From Palsa-504 sp963744005 (GTDB lineage: Bacteria > Actinomycetota > Actinomycetes > Streptosporangiales > Streptosporangiaceae), in the NCBI GenBank assembly GCA_963744005.1, contig CAVURU010000004.1, positions 744,001-808,000 of the forward strand: a stretch of DNA of 64,000 nt. The letters are read 5' to 3'. Of the stretch, positions 42,368-51,738 are shown piece by piece (position 1 is the stretch's first letter; each line of letters starts with the position of its first letter). Below the pieces are notes generated by a model. The model was not told the DNA's origin. It did not search any database and worked only from the letters and a program-made list of their open reading frames with translations. Position numbers and translations under genes: made by a program.

Positions 42368-44110
42368 TTAACCCGCGGCCGCCGGCCCGCTCGCGGTCGA
42401 GGAAGGATCAGCCGACGACGTGCCGGGCGGCGAGGACGCCGGAGCCGAGGATGCCGGAGCCGAGGATGCCGGAGGCGAGGAGTCCGGTGCCGAGGCCGAG
42501 GCCGATGGGGCCGGCGCAGACGGCGACGCGCTGGGCCCCGAAGACGCTGTCGGTGACGCCGAAGCCGTGGCCGACGCGGAAGGTGCCGACGAGGACGGCT
42601 TCGACGTCGGCGCGGCCGATTTGGCCGGCGCTGTCGACTTCCCCGGCCCTGTCGAGGTGGCTGACCCGGCCGGCTTCGCCCCGGCCGGGGCGGCCTTCGC
42701 CGCCGCGACGACGGCGGGCGCCGCCGCCCGGACCGCGGGCAGGCTCACGAACACCGACGCGGATGAGCCCCCGGCGATCAGCGGCGACGAGCTGGCCACC
42801 CGGGTCAGCTTCGCCTGGCCCGGAGCCGAGGCCGGCCCTGAGCTTGCGCCCGCCGCGGAGTTCGCGGCCGGCGCCTGCTGCGAGCCGGTCGCCGCGACCA
42901 CGGCACCCGCCTGCGGCTCGGCCTGACCGCTCCGGCCCGGGAACACGATGCCGGTCGCCAGCAGCACCACTGCGGCCAGGACGGCCAGCACCGAGCCGGT
43001 TATCCAGACCGGGGCCAGCGCTCGCCACCCCCCGTTCCGCCTGTTTCCGCTGGTGAGCGCCTGCCAGGCCCGGCCCATCCAGGCCCCGGCCGCAGCCAGC
43101 GCCCCGGTGCCTGTCCGAGCTCCGGCCCCAGCCCCAGCCCCAGCCCCAGCCAGCGGCCCAGCCTCAGCCGGCCCGGCGGCCACGCCTGCCTGAGCCTCAG
43201 CGGCGGGCTGCCTGGGTGCTGGAACGGTGACGGGAAGCCCTAGCTCCCGCCACTCACCCGACGGCCGGAGGTCCTCCAGCACGGCCATTAGCTCGGCTGC
43301 GGTCGGCCGGTCGGCCGGCTCCTTGGCCAGGCCGCGCTCGGCCACGGCCCGGACGTCAGGGTCCAGCTGGTCCAGCTCCGCCCGGCTGTTGACCAGCCGG
43401 TACATCAGTGCCGCCGCCGATCCCGAGCCGAACGGCCCGTGGCCTCCGGCCGCGAAGGCCAGCACCGCGCCCAGGCTGAAGATGTCGGCCGGTGCCCCGG
43501 TGTCCTGGCCCAGCACCTGCTCCGGCGACAGGAAACCCGGGTCCTGGCCCGGCACCTCGGCCGCGTTCCAGATCCCGTAGCCGGTCAGCCGGGGGCCGTC
43601 CGGCGCCAGCACCACGTTCGAGGGCTTGAGGTTGCCGTGCACCACGCCCGCCGCGTGCATCTCGCGCAGGCCCTCGGCCAGCCGGGCGGCTAGTTCCAGG
43701 GCGGCCGGGCCGGGCAGCGGCCCCTGCTCGCGGACCAGCTCGGCCAGGGACGGCCCGGCGATGTACGCCGAGGCCAGCCACGGCCCGTCGGCCTCCAGGG
43801 CCGTGCCCAGGCCCGTTCCCTCAGCCGGGCTCGCGTCATCCGGGCTGGCCCCCACCAGGCTGGCCCCGACCAGGCTGGTCGTGTCCAGGTCCGTCTCGAC
43901 CACCGGCGCCACCCGGGCCGCGCTGAGCGTCCGCGCCGCCGCCACCTGACCCGGGAACCGCGGATCGGCGGCCGCCCCAGCCGGGACGGCTTGGACCGCG
44001 ACCGGCTCGCCGCCGGGCCGCTCGGCCACCCAGACGTGTTCGCCTAGCGGCCTGAGCAGCCGGTACGGCCCGAGCGTGCGGGCGTCCTCAATCGCGATCG
44101 GAGATACCAC
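42368..44110 (-). CDS. Membrane-anchored Ser/Thr pseudokinase
   Basis: A 580-residue protein with an N-terminal eukaryotic-type kinase fold (about 10-285), a low-complexity linker, one transmembrane helix (WITGSVLAVLAAVVLLATGIVF) and a 180-residue Ala/Ser/Pro-rich extracellular tail. The fold is recognisable from LREMHAAGVVHGNLKPSNVVLAPDG, PADIFSLGAVLAFAAGG and RGLAKEPADRPTAAELM. Catalytic residues are lost: the ATP lysine is Q40 (VAVQ), HRD is HGN (N160), DFG is GYG (G177), and the glycine loop is degenerate. It should bind partners rather than phosphorylate. An upstream MFS gene and downstream glycosidases give no clear partner. Confidence 0.85.
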   Translation of the reverse strand: MVSPIAIEDARTLGPYRLLRPLGEHVWVAERPGGEPVAVQAVPAGAAADPRFPGQVAAARTLSAARVAPVVETDLDTTSLVGASLVGASPDDASPAEGTGLGTALEADGPWLASAYIAGPSLAELVREQGPLPGPAALELAARLAEGLREMHAAGVVHGNLKPSNVVLAPDGPRLTGYGIWNAAEVPGQDPGFLSPEQVLGQDTGAPADIFSLGAVLAFAAGGHGPFGSGSAAALMYRLVNSRAELDQLDPDVRAVAERGLAKEPADRPTAAELMAVLEDLRPSGEWRELGLPVTVPAPRQPAAEAQAGVAAGPAEAGPLAGAGAGAGAGARTGTGALAAAGAWMGRAWQALTSGNRRNGGWRALAPVWITGSVLAVLAAVVLLATGIVFPGRSGQAEPQAGAVVAATGSQQAPAANSAAGASSGPASAPGQAKLTRVASSSPLIAGGSSASVFVSLPAVRAAAPAVVAAAKAAPAGAKPAGSATSTGPGKSTAPAKSAAPTSKPSSSAPSASATASASPTASSGPSASPSAPAPSASASAPDSSPPASSAPASSAPASSPPGTSSADPSSTASGPAAAG

Positions 44111-44294
44111 CCAAACCCCACTCCAAACGGCAGGTACGCCGTTTAACGGGTTAATGGTACGGCCGACTCCGATACCTGTAAAAGATTTCCGAAACCGGGC
44201 ACCGAGCGATGTGCCGGGCCGATGACACCGGACCGATAGCGGCGGGGGAGCGGGCCGTCCTCACCGGCCCGGCCCGCCTCTTCCGCCCGCGTCC
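44111..44294. promoter_or_regulatory. Intergenic with 7-bp perfect inverted repeat
   Basis: Between two minus-strand genes. AAACGGC (44125-44131) and GCCGTTT (44138-44144) form a perfect palindrome with a 6-nt spacer, 15 bp upstream of the pseudokinase GTG. It could be an operator or the terminator of the upstream glycosidase gene; the position close to the ribosome site favours control of the pseudokinase gene. Confidence 0.4.
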
Positions 44295-46448
44295 CTACTC
44301 GCCGTGCGTGAGCTGGACCGTGACCGAACGCGCCGTGGCCGGCAAGGTCACCGTCCCGGCCGTCTTGTCCACCGTGCCCGCGCTGGCGTGCGCGATGTTG
44401 TGCACGAACGCGGGCAGGTCGAACACCACCGGCCCGGCCGGCTGGCCGCCGCTCAGCGTCAGCGTGACCGTGCTGCCGGTGGCGCGGATGCTCAGCCCGA
44501 GGTGCTGCCCGTTGGTGGTCGGGAAGTCGGCCAGGCTGATGGTCTGGCCGCCGTGAACCCAGCTGTCCGGGACGCCGCGCCCCACCACCAGGCTGCCGTC
44601 GCTGCGCTGCGCGGCCAGCGAGTCCAGCAGCGTCATGTTGGCGTTGGCGATGCCCCAGGCGTGCGGGGATGCCCCGTTGCCGCTCTCCGGGTGAGTGCCG
44701 GTCCACGGTGAGCCGGGGTTGGGGAACTGCTGGCTCTCCCACCACGAGTACGGGCCGCTCTGCCCGTCGATGATCATGAACTCGTAACTCAGGATGCCCT
44801 GGTCCCGGTGATCGTTGCTGGCCAGGCCCCATTCGCCGTAACCGGCGTTGTACGCCGTGCTCCAGTACTGCGTCGGGTACCCGCCGAACGTGTTGGCCGG
44901 CAGCTTGCCCGCCAGCCGGCCGAAGCCGTAGGAGTAGGTGGCGTCGATCAGGCTCACCCCGGGCCCGGACAGCGGCGCGCCGAACAGCGAGCCGTCCCAC
45001 GCCCACCGGCCGAACAGGTACGGTGCCGCCCAGTTGGCGTCCTCGGCGTTCGCGCACCGGTTGTCGGTGTTCGGCTGGGTCATCGAGCACGGCAGGTAGG
45101 TCAGGTGGTTGGCCGAGATCGTCGCGTTCAGTGTCTTGTTGACCGCGGCCAGCAGGCTGGTGTACTGCGCCTGGGCCCAGTTCGCCTCGCTCGTGTCGCC
45201 CACCTGCTGGGCCAGCCAGCGGTAGGTCCACAGGCCGGTCAGGGCCTCGTAGTTGTCGAGCGTCCAGTAGCCGTTGGCGTCGATGTCGTTGGTCTTCTCC
45301 ATGATGCCGCCCGGCCCGGTCCGGTCGGTGGCGATCAGGTGCGCGGTGTCCTTGATGCTCGGCTCGGCCGAGCCGCTCGCCCCCTCGGTGTCGAAGTTGG
45401 CCTTGACGAAGCTCAGGTCACCGGTCTTCAGCAGGTAGCTGGCCCAGATCCACGGGTAGGTCCACACCCCGTCGTCGTACTGCGTCTGGCTGCCGATCAC
45501 GTACCGGGCCCGGGTCAGCAGGCCGTGCGCGTCCTGCGTGTACCCCTGGGTGAACAGGTTGGCCAGGATGCCTATGACGTCGTGGCTGAACTCCTTGTCG
45601 TAGCCGTTGGCGCCGGTCTTCAGCTCCTCGCCGCTGCGGATGATCTGGGTGTAGATGAAGCCCGACTTGTACGCGTTGACCAGGCTCGCGTCGGGCAGCG
45701 CGGTGATCTGCGCGATCTGGGCCAGCTGCCCGTCCCAGTAGGCGCGCATGTGGGCGAAGTGCTGATCGAAGCCGCCCGCGGCCGCGATGGCGCCCGCCGC
45801 GGGGAGCGCGTAGCTGCCGCCCAGGGTGTCCGAGGCCACCGCGTAGTCGTGGCTGGCCGTGTGGTGGGCCGGGACCGCGTCCGGCGCGGAGTTGAGCGGG
45901 ATCAGCCCGGCCGATGCCGCCGGGTCGATGCTGATCGTGGCGCCGGTCGGGTTGGTCACCTGGACCCGGCTGTAAATGATCACGAACGCGTGGCCGCCGA
46001 TGGTGACCTCGTCGCCGAAGTTGGTGATCGAGATCTGCGCGCCGTCCCGGTGGAACGTGGTGACCAGCGCGGGCAGGTACCCGTCGGCGTTGGTCCAGGT
46101 GGTCGGGCTGTCGTCGTAGACGCCGTACCCGTAGGTGGTGCCGCTCACCGCGGCCGTGCTGTCGCTGCCCGGGCCGCCGTTCGGGCCGCTGGTGTCGACG
46201 AAGAAGCTGCCGCCCAGGCAGGCCACCACCGCCTGCGTGTTGCCCGCCCAGCCGATCACCCCGGCGTCGCCGAACGTCCCGTAGATCGTCTGGCTCCCGG
46301 CCGGCCCGTTCGGCGCGCAGCTGTAGGGGGCGGCGGCCGTGGCTGGAGCGGCCGCCGTCGAGGCGGCCAGGGCTGGCGTCGCGCTCGCCGCTCCGGCGGC
46401 CAGGGCCACCGCTGCCGAGGCCAGGACATATGTAGGCACCCGTCTCAT
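44295..46448 (-). CDS. Secreted six-hairpin glycosidase (GH15-like)
   Basis: A 717-residue exported enzyme. The signal peptide ends near ALA at residue 28; GGGAGG lies 5 nt before the ATG. A beta-sandwich N-terminus (residues about 40-215; QTIYGTFGDAGVIGWAGN, SITNFGDEVTIGG) precedes an (alpha/alpha)6 barrel with NAYKSGFIYTQIIRSGEE, YDKEFSHDVIGIL, DGVWTYPWIWASYLLKTGD, IDANGYWTLDNYEALTGLWTYRWLA and WAAPYLFGRWAWDGSLFG. A C-terminal beta domain ends it. The architecture resembles GH15/GH65-type inverting glycosidases acting on alpha-glucans. The exact substrate is unknown; no carbohydrate-binding module is visible. Confidence 0.8.
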   Translation of the reverse strand: MRRVPTYVLASAAVALAAGAASATPALAASTAAAPATAAAPYSCAPNGPAGSQTIYGTFGDAGVIGWAGNTQAVVACLGGSFFVDTSGPNGGPGSDSTAAVSGTTYGYGVYDDSPTTWTNADGYLPALVTTFHRDGAQISITNFGDEVTIGGHAFVIIYSRVQVTNPTGATISIDPAASAGLIPLNSAPDAVPAHHTASHDYAVASDTLGGSYALPAAGAIAAAGGFDQHFAHMRAYWDGQLAQIAQITALPDASLVNAYKSGFIYTQIIRSGEELKTGANGYDKEFSHDVIGILANLFTQGYTQDAHGLLTRARYVIGSQTQYDDGVWTYPWIWASYLLKTGDLSFVKANFDTEGASGSAEPSIKDTAHLIATDRTGPGGIMEKTNDIDANGYWTLDNYEALTGLWTYRWLAQQVGDTSEANWAQAQYTSLLAAVNKTLNATISANHLTYLPCSMTQPNTDNRCANAEDANWAAPYLFGRWAWDGSLFGAPLSGPGVSLIDATYSYGFGRLAGKLPANTFGGYPTQYWSTAYNAGYGEWGLASNDHRDQGILSYEFMIIDGQSGPYSWWESQQFPNPGSPWTGTHPESGNGASPHAWGIANANMTLLDSLAAQRSDGSLVVGRGVPDSWVHGGQTISLADFPTTNGQHLGLSIRATGSTVTLTLSGGQPAGPVVFDLPAFVHNIAHASAGTVDKTAGTVTLPATARSVTVQLTHGE

Positions 46449-46503
46449 TTCTACCTCCCGGGTGGCGGCTACCCGGCCGGGAGTTGACTAATCGAAGGGC
46501 CCG

Positions 46504-47145
46504 CTAACCGATGCTCAGGCTGCCCTCGGCGGCCCGCAGCAGGAACGGCACCGAGCGCTCGAACGCCTCGCCGATGGGCCGGACGGCCAGCTGGGCCTGG
46601 TAGTCCCGGTACCGGGTCATCTCCCATTCCTGGCCCCGGGCCGAGAGCTCGCCCAGCACCGGGGCGGCCAGCGCCCGCCAGGTCCAGGCGGCCAGCGGCC
46701 TGACCCCGGTCGCCCCGGGGCTGCTCTCCGGCTGGATGAACTCGGAGTGGTCCACGTGGTAGCCCATCCAGTTCCGGACGAACCGCAGCCCGCCGAACGT
46801 GCTCTCGATGACCCGCCGGTCCGCCGCCTGGCGCCCGGCCAGGACCGTGTCGTAGACGTCCTGGTGGTAGCGGACCAGGGTGGCGTCGACCAAAGTGACC
46901 CACCACACCGCCTCGCTGATGGCCGCGAAACCGTGCGCCGGGTCCAGCGCCCGGGCCCGCAGCAGCCGGTCGGTGGTGTCCTGCATGGCGGTGATCGTCC
47001 AGCCCAGCGCGCCCCCGGCGGCGGGGGAGTCGCCGACGTGCTGCCGGTTCCACGCCACCCGGCAGCGGGCCGAGCAGAACCGGGCGTGCTCACGCCGCGG
47101 CGTGAACTCATCGCCGCACTGCTCGCACTTCCTGGTGTCGGCCAT
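46504..47145 (-). CDS. Zinc-ribbon hypothetical protein
   Basis: A 213-residue cytoplasmic protein. The N-terminal finger CEQCGDEFTPRREHARFCSARCRVAWN (C-x2-C...C-x3-C) is typical of FCS/MYND-like ribbons. The rest is helical (ALDPAHGFAAISEAVWWVTLVDATLVRYHQDVYD, FGGLRFVRNWMGYHVDHSEFIQP), suggestive of a conserved actinobacterial domain of unknown function. It lies between two glycosidase genes on the same strand but has its own spacing (56 bp and 76 bp). Confidence 0.7.
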   Translation of the reverse strand: MADTRKCEQCGDEFTPRREHARFCSARCRVAWNRQHVGDSPAAGGALGWTITAMQDTTDRLLRARALDPAHGFAAISEAVWWVTLVDATLVRYHQDVYDTVLAGRQAADRRVIESTFGGLRFVRNWMGYHVDHSEFIQPESSPGATGVRPLAAWTWRALAAPVLGELSARGQEWEMTRYRDYQAQLAVRPIGEAFERSVPFLLRAAEGSLSIG

Positions 47146-47221
47146 GGCCCTCCCCGTTCCTTATGTTACGCGTAACAGGAGCGGACAGGGCCTGGACCTG
47201 GCCGGTTTTCCCGGCCCGGGG

Positions 47222-49996
47222 TCAGGGCCGGTTTTCCCGGCCGGTCAGCTCCACGATCTCGGCCACCGAGCGCACCACGCCGTACCGCCGCCGGATCAGG
47301 TCCGCGACCAGTCCGGTCCAGCCGGTCTGGTGCGAGGCGCCGATGGCCGCGGCGTTGTCGCCGTGGAAGTACTCGCCGAAGACCACGTTGTCCCGCCAGG
47401 CCAGCTCGTCCTGCATCAGCTCGGTGCCGCCGAAGCACGGCCGCCGGCCATCTGGTCCGCGGGTGAAGATCGAGATCAGCCGCTCCTGCAGGTCGGCGGC
47501 CACCTTGTCCAGGGTCAGCCGGGTCCCGGACCCGGTCGGGTACTCGATGGTGAAGTCGTCGCCGAAGAACATGTGATAGCGCATCAGCGCGTTGATGACC
47601 AGGTAGTTCAGCGGGAACCAGACCGGCCCGCGCCAGTTGGAGTTCCCGCCGAACATCGGCGTGGTCGATTCGGCCGGCTCGTAGTCGATGCTGGCCGTGA
47701 CCCCCTCGACCTCGAGCACGTAGGGGTGGTCCCGGTGGTAGGCCGACAGCGCCCGCAGCCCATGCGGGGACAGGAACTCGTTCTCGTCGAACAGCGTGCC
47801 CAGCAACCGCGCGAGCCGCTCCGGATCGGCCAGGGACAGCAGCAGCCGCTCGTCCCCGGCCGGGCCGCGCAGCATCCCGTGCGACCGCAGCGTGCCGATG
47901 TCGGCCAGGTTGTCGCGGCCCAGCAGGTCCGCGAACTGCTTGCCCAGGATGAGGGCCTGCCGCAGGTCGTCCTCGCCCACCACCGCCGCGGCCAGCAGCG
48001 GGATCACGCCCACCATGGACCGGACCTTGATCGGCACGGCCTCCCCGGACGGGGTCACCAGCCGGTCGTAGTAGAACCCGTCCGCCGCATCCCACAGGCC
48101 CTGGGAATCCAGCGCGTCCCGGATGGCCGCGAAGTGCTCCAGGAACTTGACCGTCAGGTCCGTGGTGGGCCGCTGGCCGCTGCGGGCCAGCGCGGTGGCG
48201 ATGCCGCTCAGCGCGATGGAGTAGAAACCCATCCAGCCGGTCGCGTCGGACTGCTCCAGGGTGCCGCCGACCGGCAGCTTGGACCGGTCCAGCGGCCCGA
48301 TGTTGTCCAGCCCGAGGAACCCGCCCTCATAAACGTTCCGGCCGCCCGCGTCCTCCAGGTTGACCCACCAGGTGAAGTTCACCAGCAGCTTGTCAAAGAT
48401 CCGGGACAGGAACTCCAGGTCCCGGCCCTCGTCGACGGCGAACACCTCCAGCGCGGCCCAGGCCTGCACCGGCGGGTTGACGTCGGAGAAGTCCCACTCG
48501 TAGGCGGGCAGGGCCCCGCTCGGGTGCTGGAACCACTCCCGGCACAGCAGGATCAGCTGGTACTTGGCGAACGCCGGGTCGACATGCGCCAGGGCCACGC
48601 AGTGGAAGGCCAGGTCCCACGCCGCGAACCAGGGGTACTCCCACTTGTCCGGCATCGACATGATGTCGAACGCGTCGAAGTTCCGCCAGCGCGCGTTGCG
48701 CACCGCCGACCGCACGGCGGGCGGCGGCGGCTGGGCCGGATCGCCGTCCAGCCACCGGGTCACGTCGTAGTAGTACAGCTGCTTGCTCCACAGCAGCCCG
48801 GCGAAGGCCTGCCGCATGACCAGGGCCTCGTCGGCGCTGGCCTCCCGCGGCGTCAGCTCCTCGTAGAACTCGTCGGCCTCGGCCCGGCGCCGCGCCCGCA
48901 TGGCCTCGAACTCCGCGCCCAGGGCGCCGGCCGTCGACCAGGCCGCCGCCGTGCCCGGGGCCGAGCCCAGGGCGCCCAGCGCGGCCGCGGCCGCGCCGCC
49001 GGTCTGGGCCGGCCTCAGCCGCAGCCGCAGCTCGGCCGAGGCGCCGCTGTCCAGCGTGACCTGGTACCAGAACGCGCACTTGGTCCCGGTCCGGGCCGGG
49101 TTGACCGTTCCCGCGCCGCTCACCACGTGGTCGTTGATGCCGTCCTTCGGGTACGGCGTGATCGGCGCCGAGCCGTACAGCCGGGCCGTGTTCGTCTCGT
49201 TCTCGCAGAACAGCGACGTGGGCACGGTGCCGTCCGGTCCCGGTCCGGCCATCAGCTCCAGCTCGCCGCAGAACGGGTGGGAGATGCTCACCACCGCCTG
49301 GGCGGCCGGCGCCGCCCCCAGCACCGGCCGCTGGGCCCCGTCGGTGTCCCACGACCAGGTGTTCCGGAACCAGGCCGTCGGCAGCACGTGCACGGTCTCG
49401 GTCTCCGGCCCGGCGTTGGTGACCGTGACCGTCATCAGCAGGTCATCCGGTCCCGCCTTGGCGTAGCACACCTCGGTGATCCAGTACCGGTGCTCATCGA
49501 ACACGCCCGTGTCGACCAGCTCGTACTCGGGCTGCGTCCGGTTACGCGACGCGTTGGTCGCGATCAGGTCGGCGTAGGGGTACGCGGCCTGCGGGTAGTG
49601 GTAGCGCCACCGGTTCCAGGCGTGGCTGGGGATGGCGTCCAGGTACCACCAGTACTCCTTGACGTCCTCGCCGTGGTTGCCCTGCTCGCCGGTCAGCCCG
49701 AAGGCGCGCTCCTTCAGGATCGGGTCGCGGCCGTTCCACAGGGCCAGCCCCAGGCACAGCCGCTGCTCGATGTCGCTGAACCCGGCCAGCGCGTCCTCGC
49801 CCCACCGGTAGGCCCGGGACCGGGCGTGGTCGTGCGGCAGGTAGTCCCAGGCGTTGCCGTCGGCGCTGTAATCCTCCCGGACCGTGCCCCACTGCCGCTC
49901 GCTGACGTACGGGCCCCACCGGTACCACTCGCCCGCCTGCAGCAGGCCGTTCTCGAGCTTCCCGAACTCGGTCACCCGGTCCCGTTCAGCGCCCAT
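47222..49996 (-). CDS. GH63/MGH1-like alpha-glycosidase
   Basis: A 924-residue cytoplasmic enzyme. The N-terminal part contains WYRWGPYVSERQWGTVREDYSADGNAWDYLPHDHARSRAYRWGEDAL and WNGRDPILKERAFGLTGEQGNHGEDVKEYWWYLDA, the typical opening of the GH63-like family. The (alpha/alpha)6 barrel shows LLWSKQLYYYDVTRWLDGD, WEYPWFAAWDLAFHCVALAHVDP, EWDFSDVNPPVQAWAALEV, and catalytic-site segments NWRGPVWFPLNYLVINAL and RPCFGGTELMQ. Bacterial relatives act on mannosylglycerate, glucosylglycerate or glucosyl linkages. ATG 49996 has GGAGAAGG 5 nt upstream and is preferred to an upstream start. Confidence 0.85.
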   Translation of the reverse strand: MGAERDRVTEFGKLENGLLQAGEWYRWGPYVSERQWGTVREDYSADGNAWDYLPHDHARSRAYRWGEDALAGFSDIEQRLCLGLALWNGRDPILKERAFGLTGEQGNHGEDVKEYWWYLDAIPSHAWNRWRYHYPQAAYPYADLIATNASRNRTQPEYELVDTGVFDEHRYWITEVCYAKAGPDDLLMTVTVTNAGPETETVHVLPTAWFRNTWSWDTDGAQRPVLGAAPAAQAVVSISHPFCGELELMAGPGPDGTVPTSLFCENETNTARLYGSAPITPYPKDGINDHVVSGAGTVNPARTGTKCAFWYQVTLDSGASAELRLRLRPAQTGGAAAAALGALGSAPGTAAAWSTAGALGAEFEAMRARRRAEADEFYEELTPREASADEALVMRQAFAGLLWSKQLYYYDVTRWLDGDPAQPPPPAVRSAVRNARWRNFDAFDIMSMPDKWEYPWFAAWDLAFHCVALAHVDPAFAKYQLILLCREWFQHPSGALPAYEWDFSDVNPPVQAWAALEVFAVDEGRDLEFLSRIFDKLLVNFTWWVNLEDAGGRNVYEGGFLGLDNIGPLDRSKLPVGGTLEQSDATGWMGFYSIALSGIATALARSGQRPTTDLTVKFLEHFAAIRDALDSQGLWDAADGFYYDRLVTPSGEAVPIKVRSMVGVIPLLAAAVVGEDDLRQALILGKQFADLLGRDNLADIGTLRSHGMLRGPAGDERLLLSLADPERLARLLGTLFDENEFLSPHGLRALSAYHRDHPYVLEVEGVTASIDYEPAESTTPMFGGNSNWRGPVWFPLNYLVINALMRYHMFFGDDFTIEYPTGSGTRLTLDKVAADLQERLISIFTRGPDGRRPCFGGTELMQDELAWRDNVVFGEYFHGDNAAAIGASHQTGWTGLVADLIRRRYGVVRSVAEIVELTGRENRP

Positions 49997-50058
49997 GACC
50001 GCCTTCTCCCGCGTCGCTTCGCCACCGTGACTATCGCTGCGCCACATCCTTGCACGCG

Positions 50059-50092
50059 AAAGCCCGGCCGCCTGATCAGGCGGCCGGGCTTT
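50059..50092. terminator. 34-bp perfect palindrome, Rho-independent terminator
   Basis: Positions 50059-50075 and 50076-50092 are exact inverse complements (arms begin AAAGCCCGGCCGCC). As RNA this gives a stem of about 15 bp with a tight loop, flanked by A and T runs on either side, so it can terminate in both directions. It serves the secreted-protein gene ending at 50136 and separates it from the GH63-like gene. Confidence 0.85.
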
Positions 50093-50135
50093 CGGCGGGG
50101 ATCCGCTCCGCTGGTGCGGGAGCAGGCCGCGGGAA

Positions 50136-50684
50136 CTAGTGGTGCGGTAGCACCGGGCAGGCGGTGGCCGGGTTCCACCCGAACCACCACGGGCAGGCCA
50201 GCCTGGCGTGGCCGGCCAGCTTCCAGGTGCCGGTGCCGTGCTCGGTCCCGGTCTCGGACCAGTTCCCGCTGACCACGCCGTGGCTGGAGATGGTCCCGGA
50301 GAAGGTCCGCAGGCCCTGCACCGAGTTGGCCGGGTAGCGGAAGCTGAACGTGACGTGGTTCTTGTTCACCACGCCGAAGATCGGTCCGCTGGTCGGGTAC
50401 AGCGAGTCGGCCAGCGTGCCGGTCAGGCAGCTGCCGGCCTGCTTGAACGTCACGTGGTAGGAGTAGTTGCCGCCCTGGTAGGTGGCCTTGACCTGGTTGT
50501 TGCCGTTGAGGTTCCAGTGCTCGAGCGCCCACGGGCTGCAGCCCGGGCCGCCGAACGGCGCGGGCAGCGGCTTGACCGCAGCGACGGGCGCTGCGCTCGC
50601 CACTCCGGCCCCCCCAGCTACCAGCCCGGCCGCCATGGCGAGGCCCGCGCACCCTCGCAGTACCGCCTTGGAGATCCCTCTCAT
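50136..50684 (-). CDS. Small secreted protein of unknown function
   Basis: A 182-residue exported protein. The signal peptide (SKAVLRGCAGLAMAAGLVAGGAGVASA) is cleaved after ASA near residue 31. The mature part has four cysteines and a beta-rich pattern: WALEHWNLNGNNQVKATYQGG, YHVTFKQAGSCLTGTLADSLYPTSGPIFGVV, HVTFSFRYP, FSGTISSHGVVSGNWSETG. This resembles small beta-barrel proteins of the avidin/lipocalin-like type often found in actinomycete secretomes, without a named family I can assign. Strong terminator downstream; monocistronic. Confidence 0.7.
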   Translation of the reverse strand: MRGISKAVLRGCAGLAMAAGLVAGGAGVASAAPVAAVKPLPAPFGGPGCSPWALEHWNLNGNNQVKATYQGGNYSYHVTFKQAGSCLTGTLADSLYPTSGPIFGVVNKNHVTFSFRYPANSVQGLRTFSGTISSHGVVSGNWSETGTEHGTGTWKLAGHARLACPWWFGWNPATACPVLPHH

Positions 50685-50916
50685 TGATTCCCTCCCTGTG
50701 AAAGCCGCCCGCTATTGCCCAGGCCCTCCGCGGGACGATCGCTGTCTCGCGCCCGGCGGCTTGCTGACATAAAACAGACGTGACACCGGGAAGGTGGGTT
50801 GTCACAGAGTGAGCAGAAAATTACCGGATGTAAGCGACAGTGGCCCGCATCGCCGGGCAGCTTGCCCGCCGGCTAGAAATCTGCCGTCATCAGGCTCATC
50901 GAGCGAAGATCGGTCC
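50685..50916. other. Intergenic region
   Basis: About 230 bp between two minus-strand genes. It must contain the promoter of the secreted protein gene at its left end; no clear hexamers were found. Nothing else is recognised. Confidence 0.4.
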
Positions 50917-51738
50917 TTACTTGGCCGCCGCGGCGAAGACGGGCAGGTAGCCGAGATCCTGGCCCGCCGCGGTCGGGTGGTAGGACGAGCTGATGGCCAG
51001 CAGCTCCACCGCATGCAGCCAGCTGCCCGAGTCGCAGATCTCGTGACCGCTGAACGCCCCGCGCACGTCGGCGAAGGTGTCGTGATTGGCCTGGGCCGCG
51101 GCCTGCAGCGCGCTGTCGAGGTGGTTCGCGCCGCCGTTGAGCGCCACCCGGTCCTCGGTGCTCAGCCCGGGGCAGGAACCCGACTTGGACAGGTCGAACA
51201 GGTCCGGGTAGCTGAGCACCACCACCTTGGCCCGGGGCGCGTGCGCCCTGACCGCCTTCAGGGTGGCGTTCAGCCGGGCGGGCAGCTGGGCGGTGACGAA
51301 GTTCTCGGCCGTCTCGACCGCGTTCAGGCACGAGCTGGTCGACTGCAGCACGCAGGTCTGCATGACGCTGGAGAAGCCCGCGTCGTTGCCGCCGATCGTG
51401 ATGCTGACCAGCGTGGTGCCGGCGCTCAGCGCCGCCACCTGGCTCTTGGTCACGTCGGCCGTGGTCGCCCCGGAGCAGGCCACCGAGCTGAAGCTGGCCG
51501 GGGCGTGGGCGTCGGCCCACTGCTCCGGGTAGGCCTTGTTGCTGCGCTCGCAGTTGCCGCTGGCGCTGATGTAGTCGTCCGCGCCGAGCCCGGAACTGTA
51601 GGAGTCACCCAGCGCCACGTAGTGCGCCGCGCTGCTCATCACGCTCGTGGTCGAGGCGGTGCTCCCGCCCGTCAGCACGCCGGCCGCCGCGGTGGCGAAG
51701 CCGACCACCGCGCCGATGATGGCCTGGAAAAAATGCAC
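50917..51738 (-). CDS. Secreted SGNH/GDSL hydrolase
   Basis: A 273-residue esterase/lipase. A hydrophobic N-terminus (residues 4-22) acts as signal or anchor. Block I YVALGDSYSSGLGA carries the catalytic serine. Block III is SITIGGNDAGF; block V is SSYHPTAAGQ with the catalytic Asp/His pair replaced by the usual S-x2-HP form. NCERSNKAYPEQWAD and CSGATTADV are typical of the Streptomyces extracellular lipase group, which uses disulphides. Probably degrades acyl lipids outside the cell. Confidence 0.88.
   Translation of the reverse strand: MHFFQAIIGAVVGFATAAAGVLTGGSTASTTSVMSSAAHYVALGDSYSSGLGADDYISASGNCERSNKAYPEQWADAHAPASFSSVACSGATTADVTKSQVAALSAGTTLVSITIGGNDAGFSSVMQTCVLQSTSSCLNAVETAENFVTAQLPARLNATLKAVRAHAPRAKVVVLSYPDLFDLSKSGSCPGLSTEDRVALNGGANHLDSALQAAAQANHDTFADVRGAFSGHEICDSGSWLHAVELLAISSSYHPTAAGQDLGYLPVFAAAAK

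Noticed and set aside
46880..50272. 1130-codon open frame on the plus strand
   Set aside because: Antisense of the GH63-like gene and its neighbours; no recognisable domain and no ribosome site.
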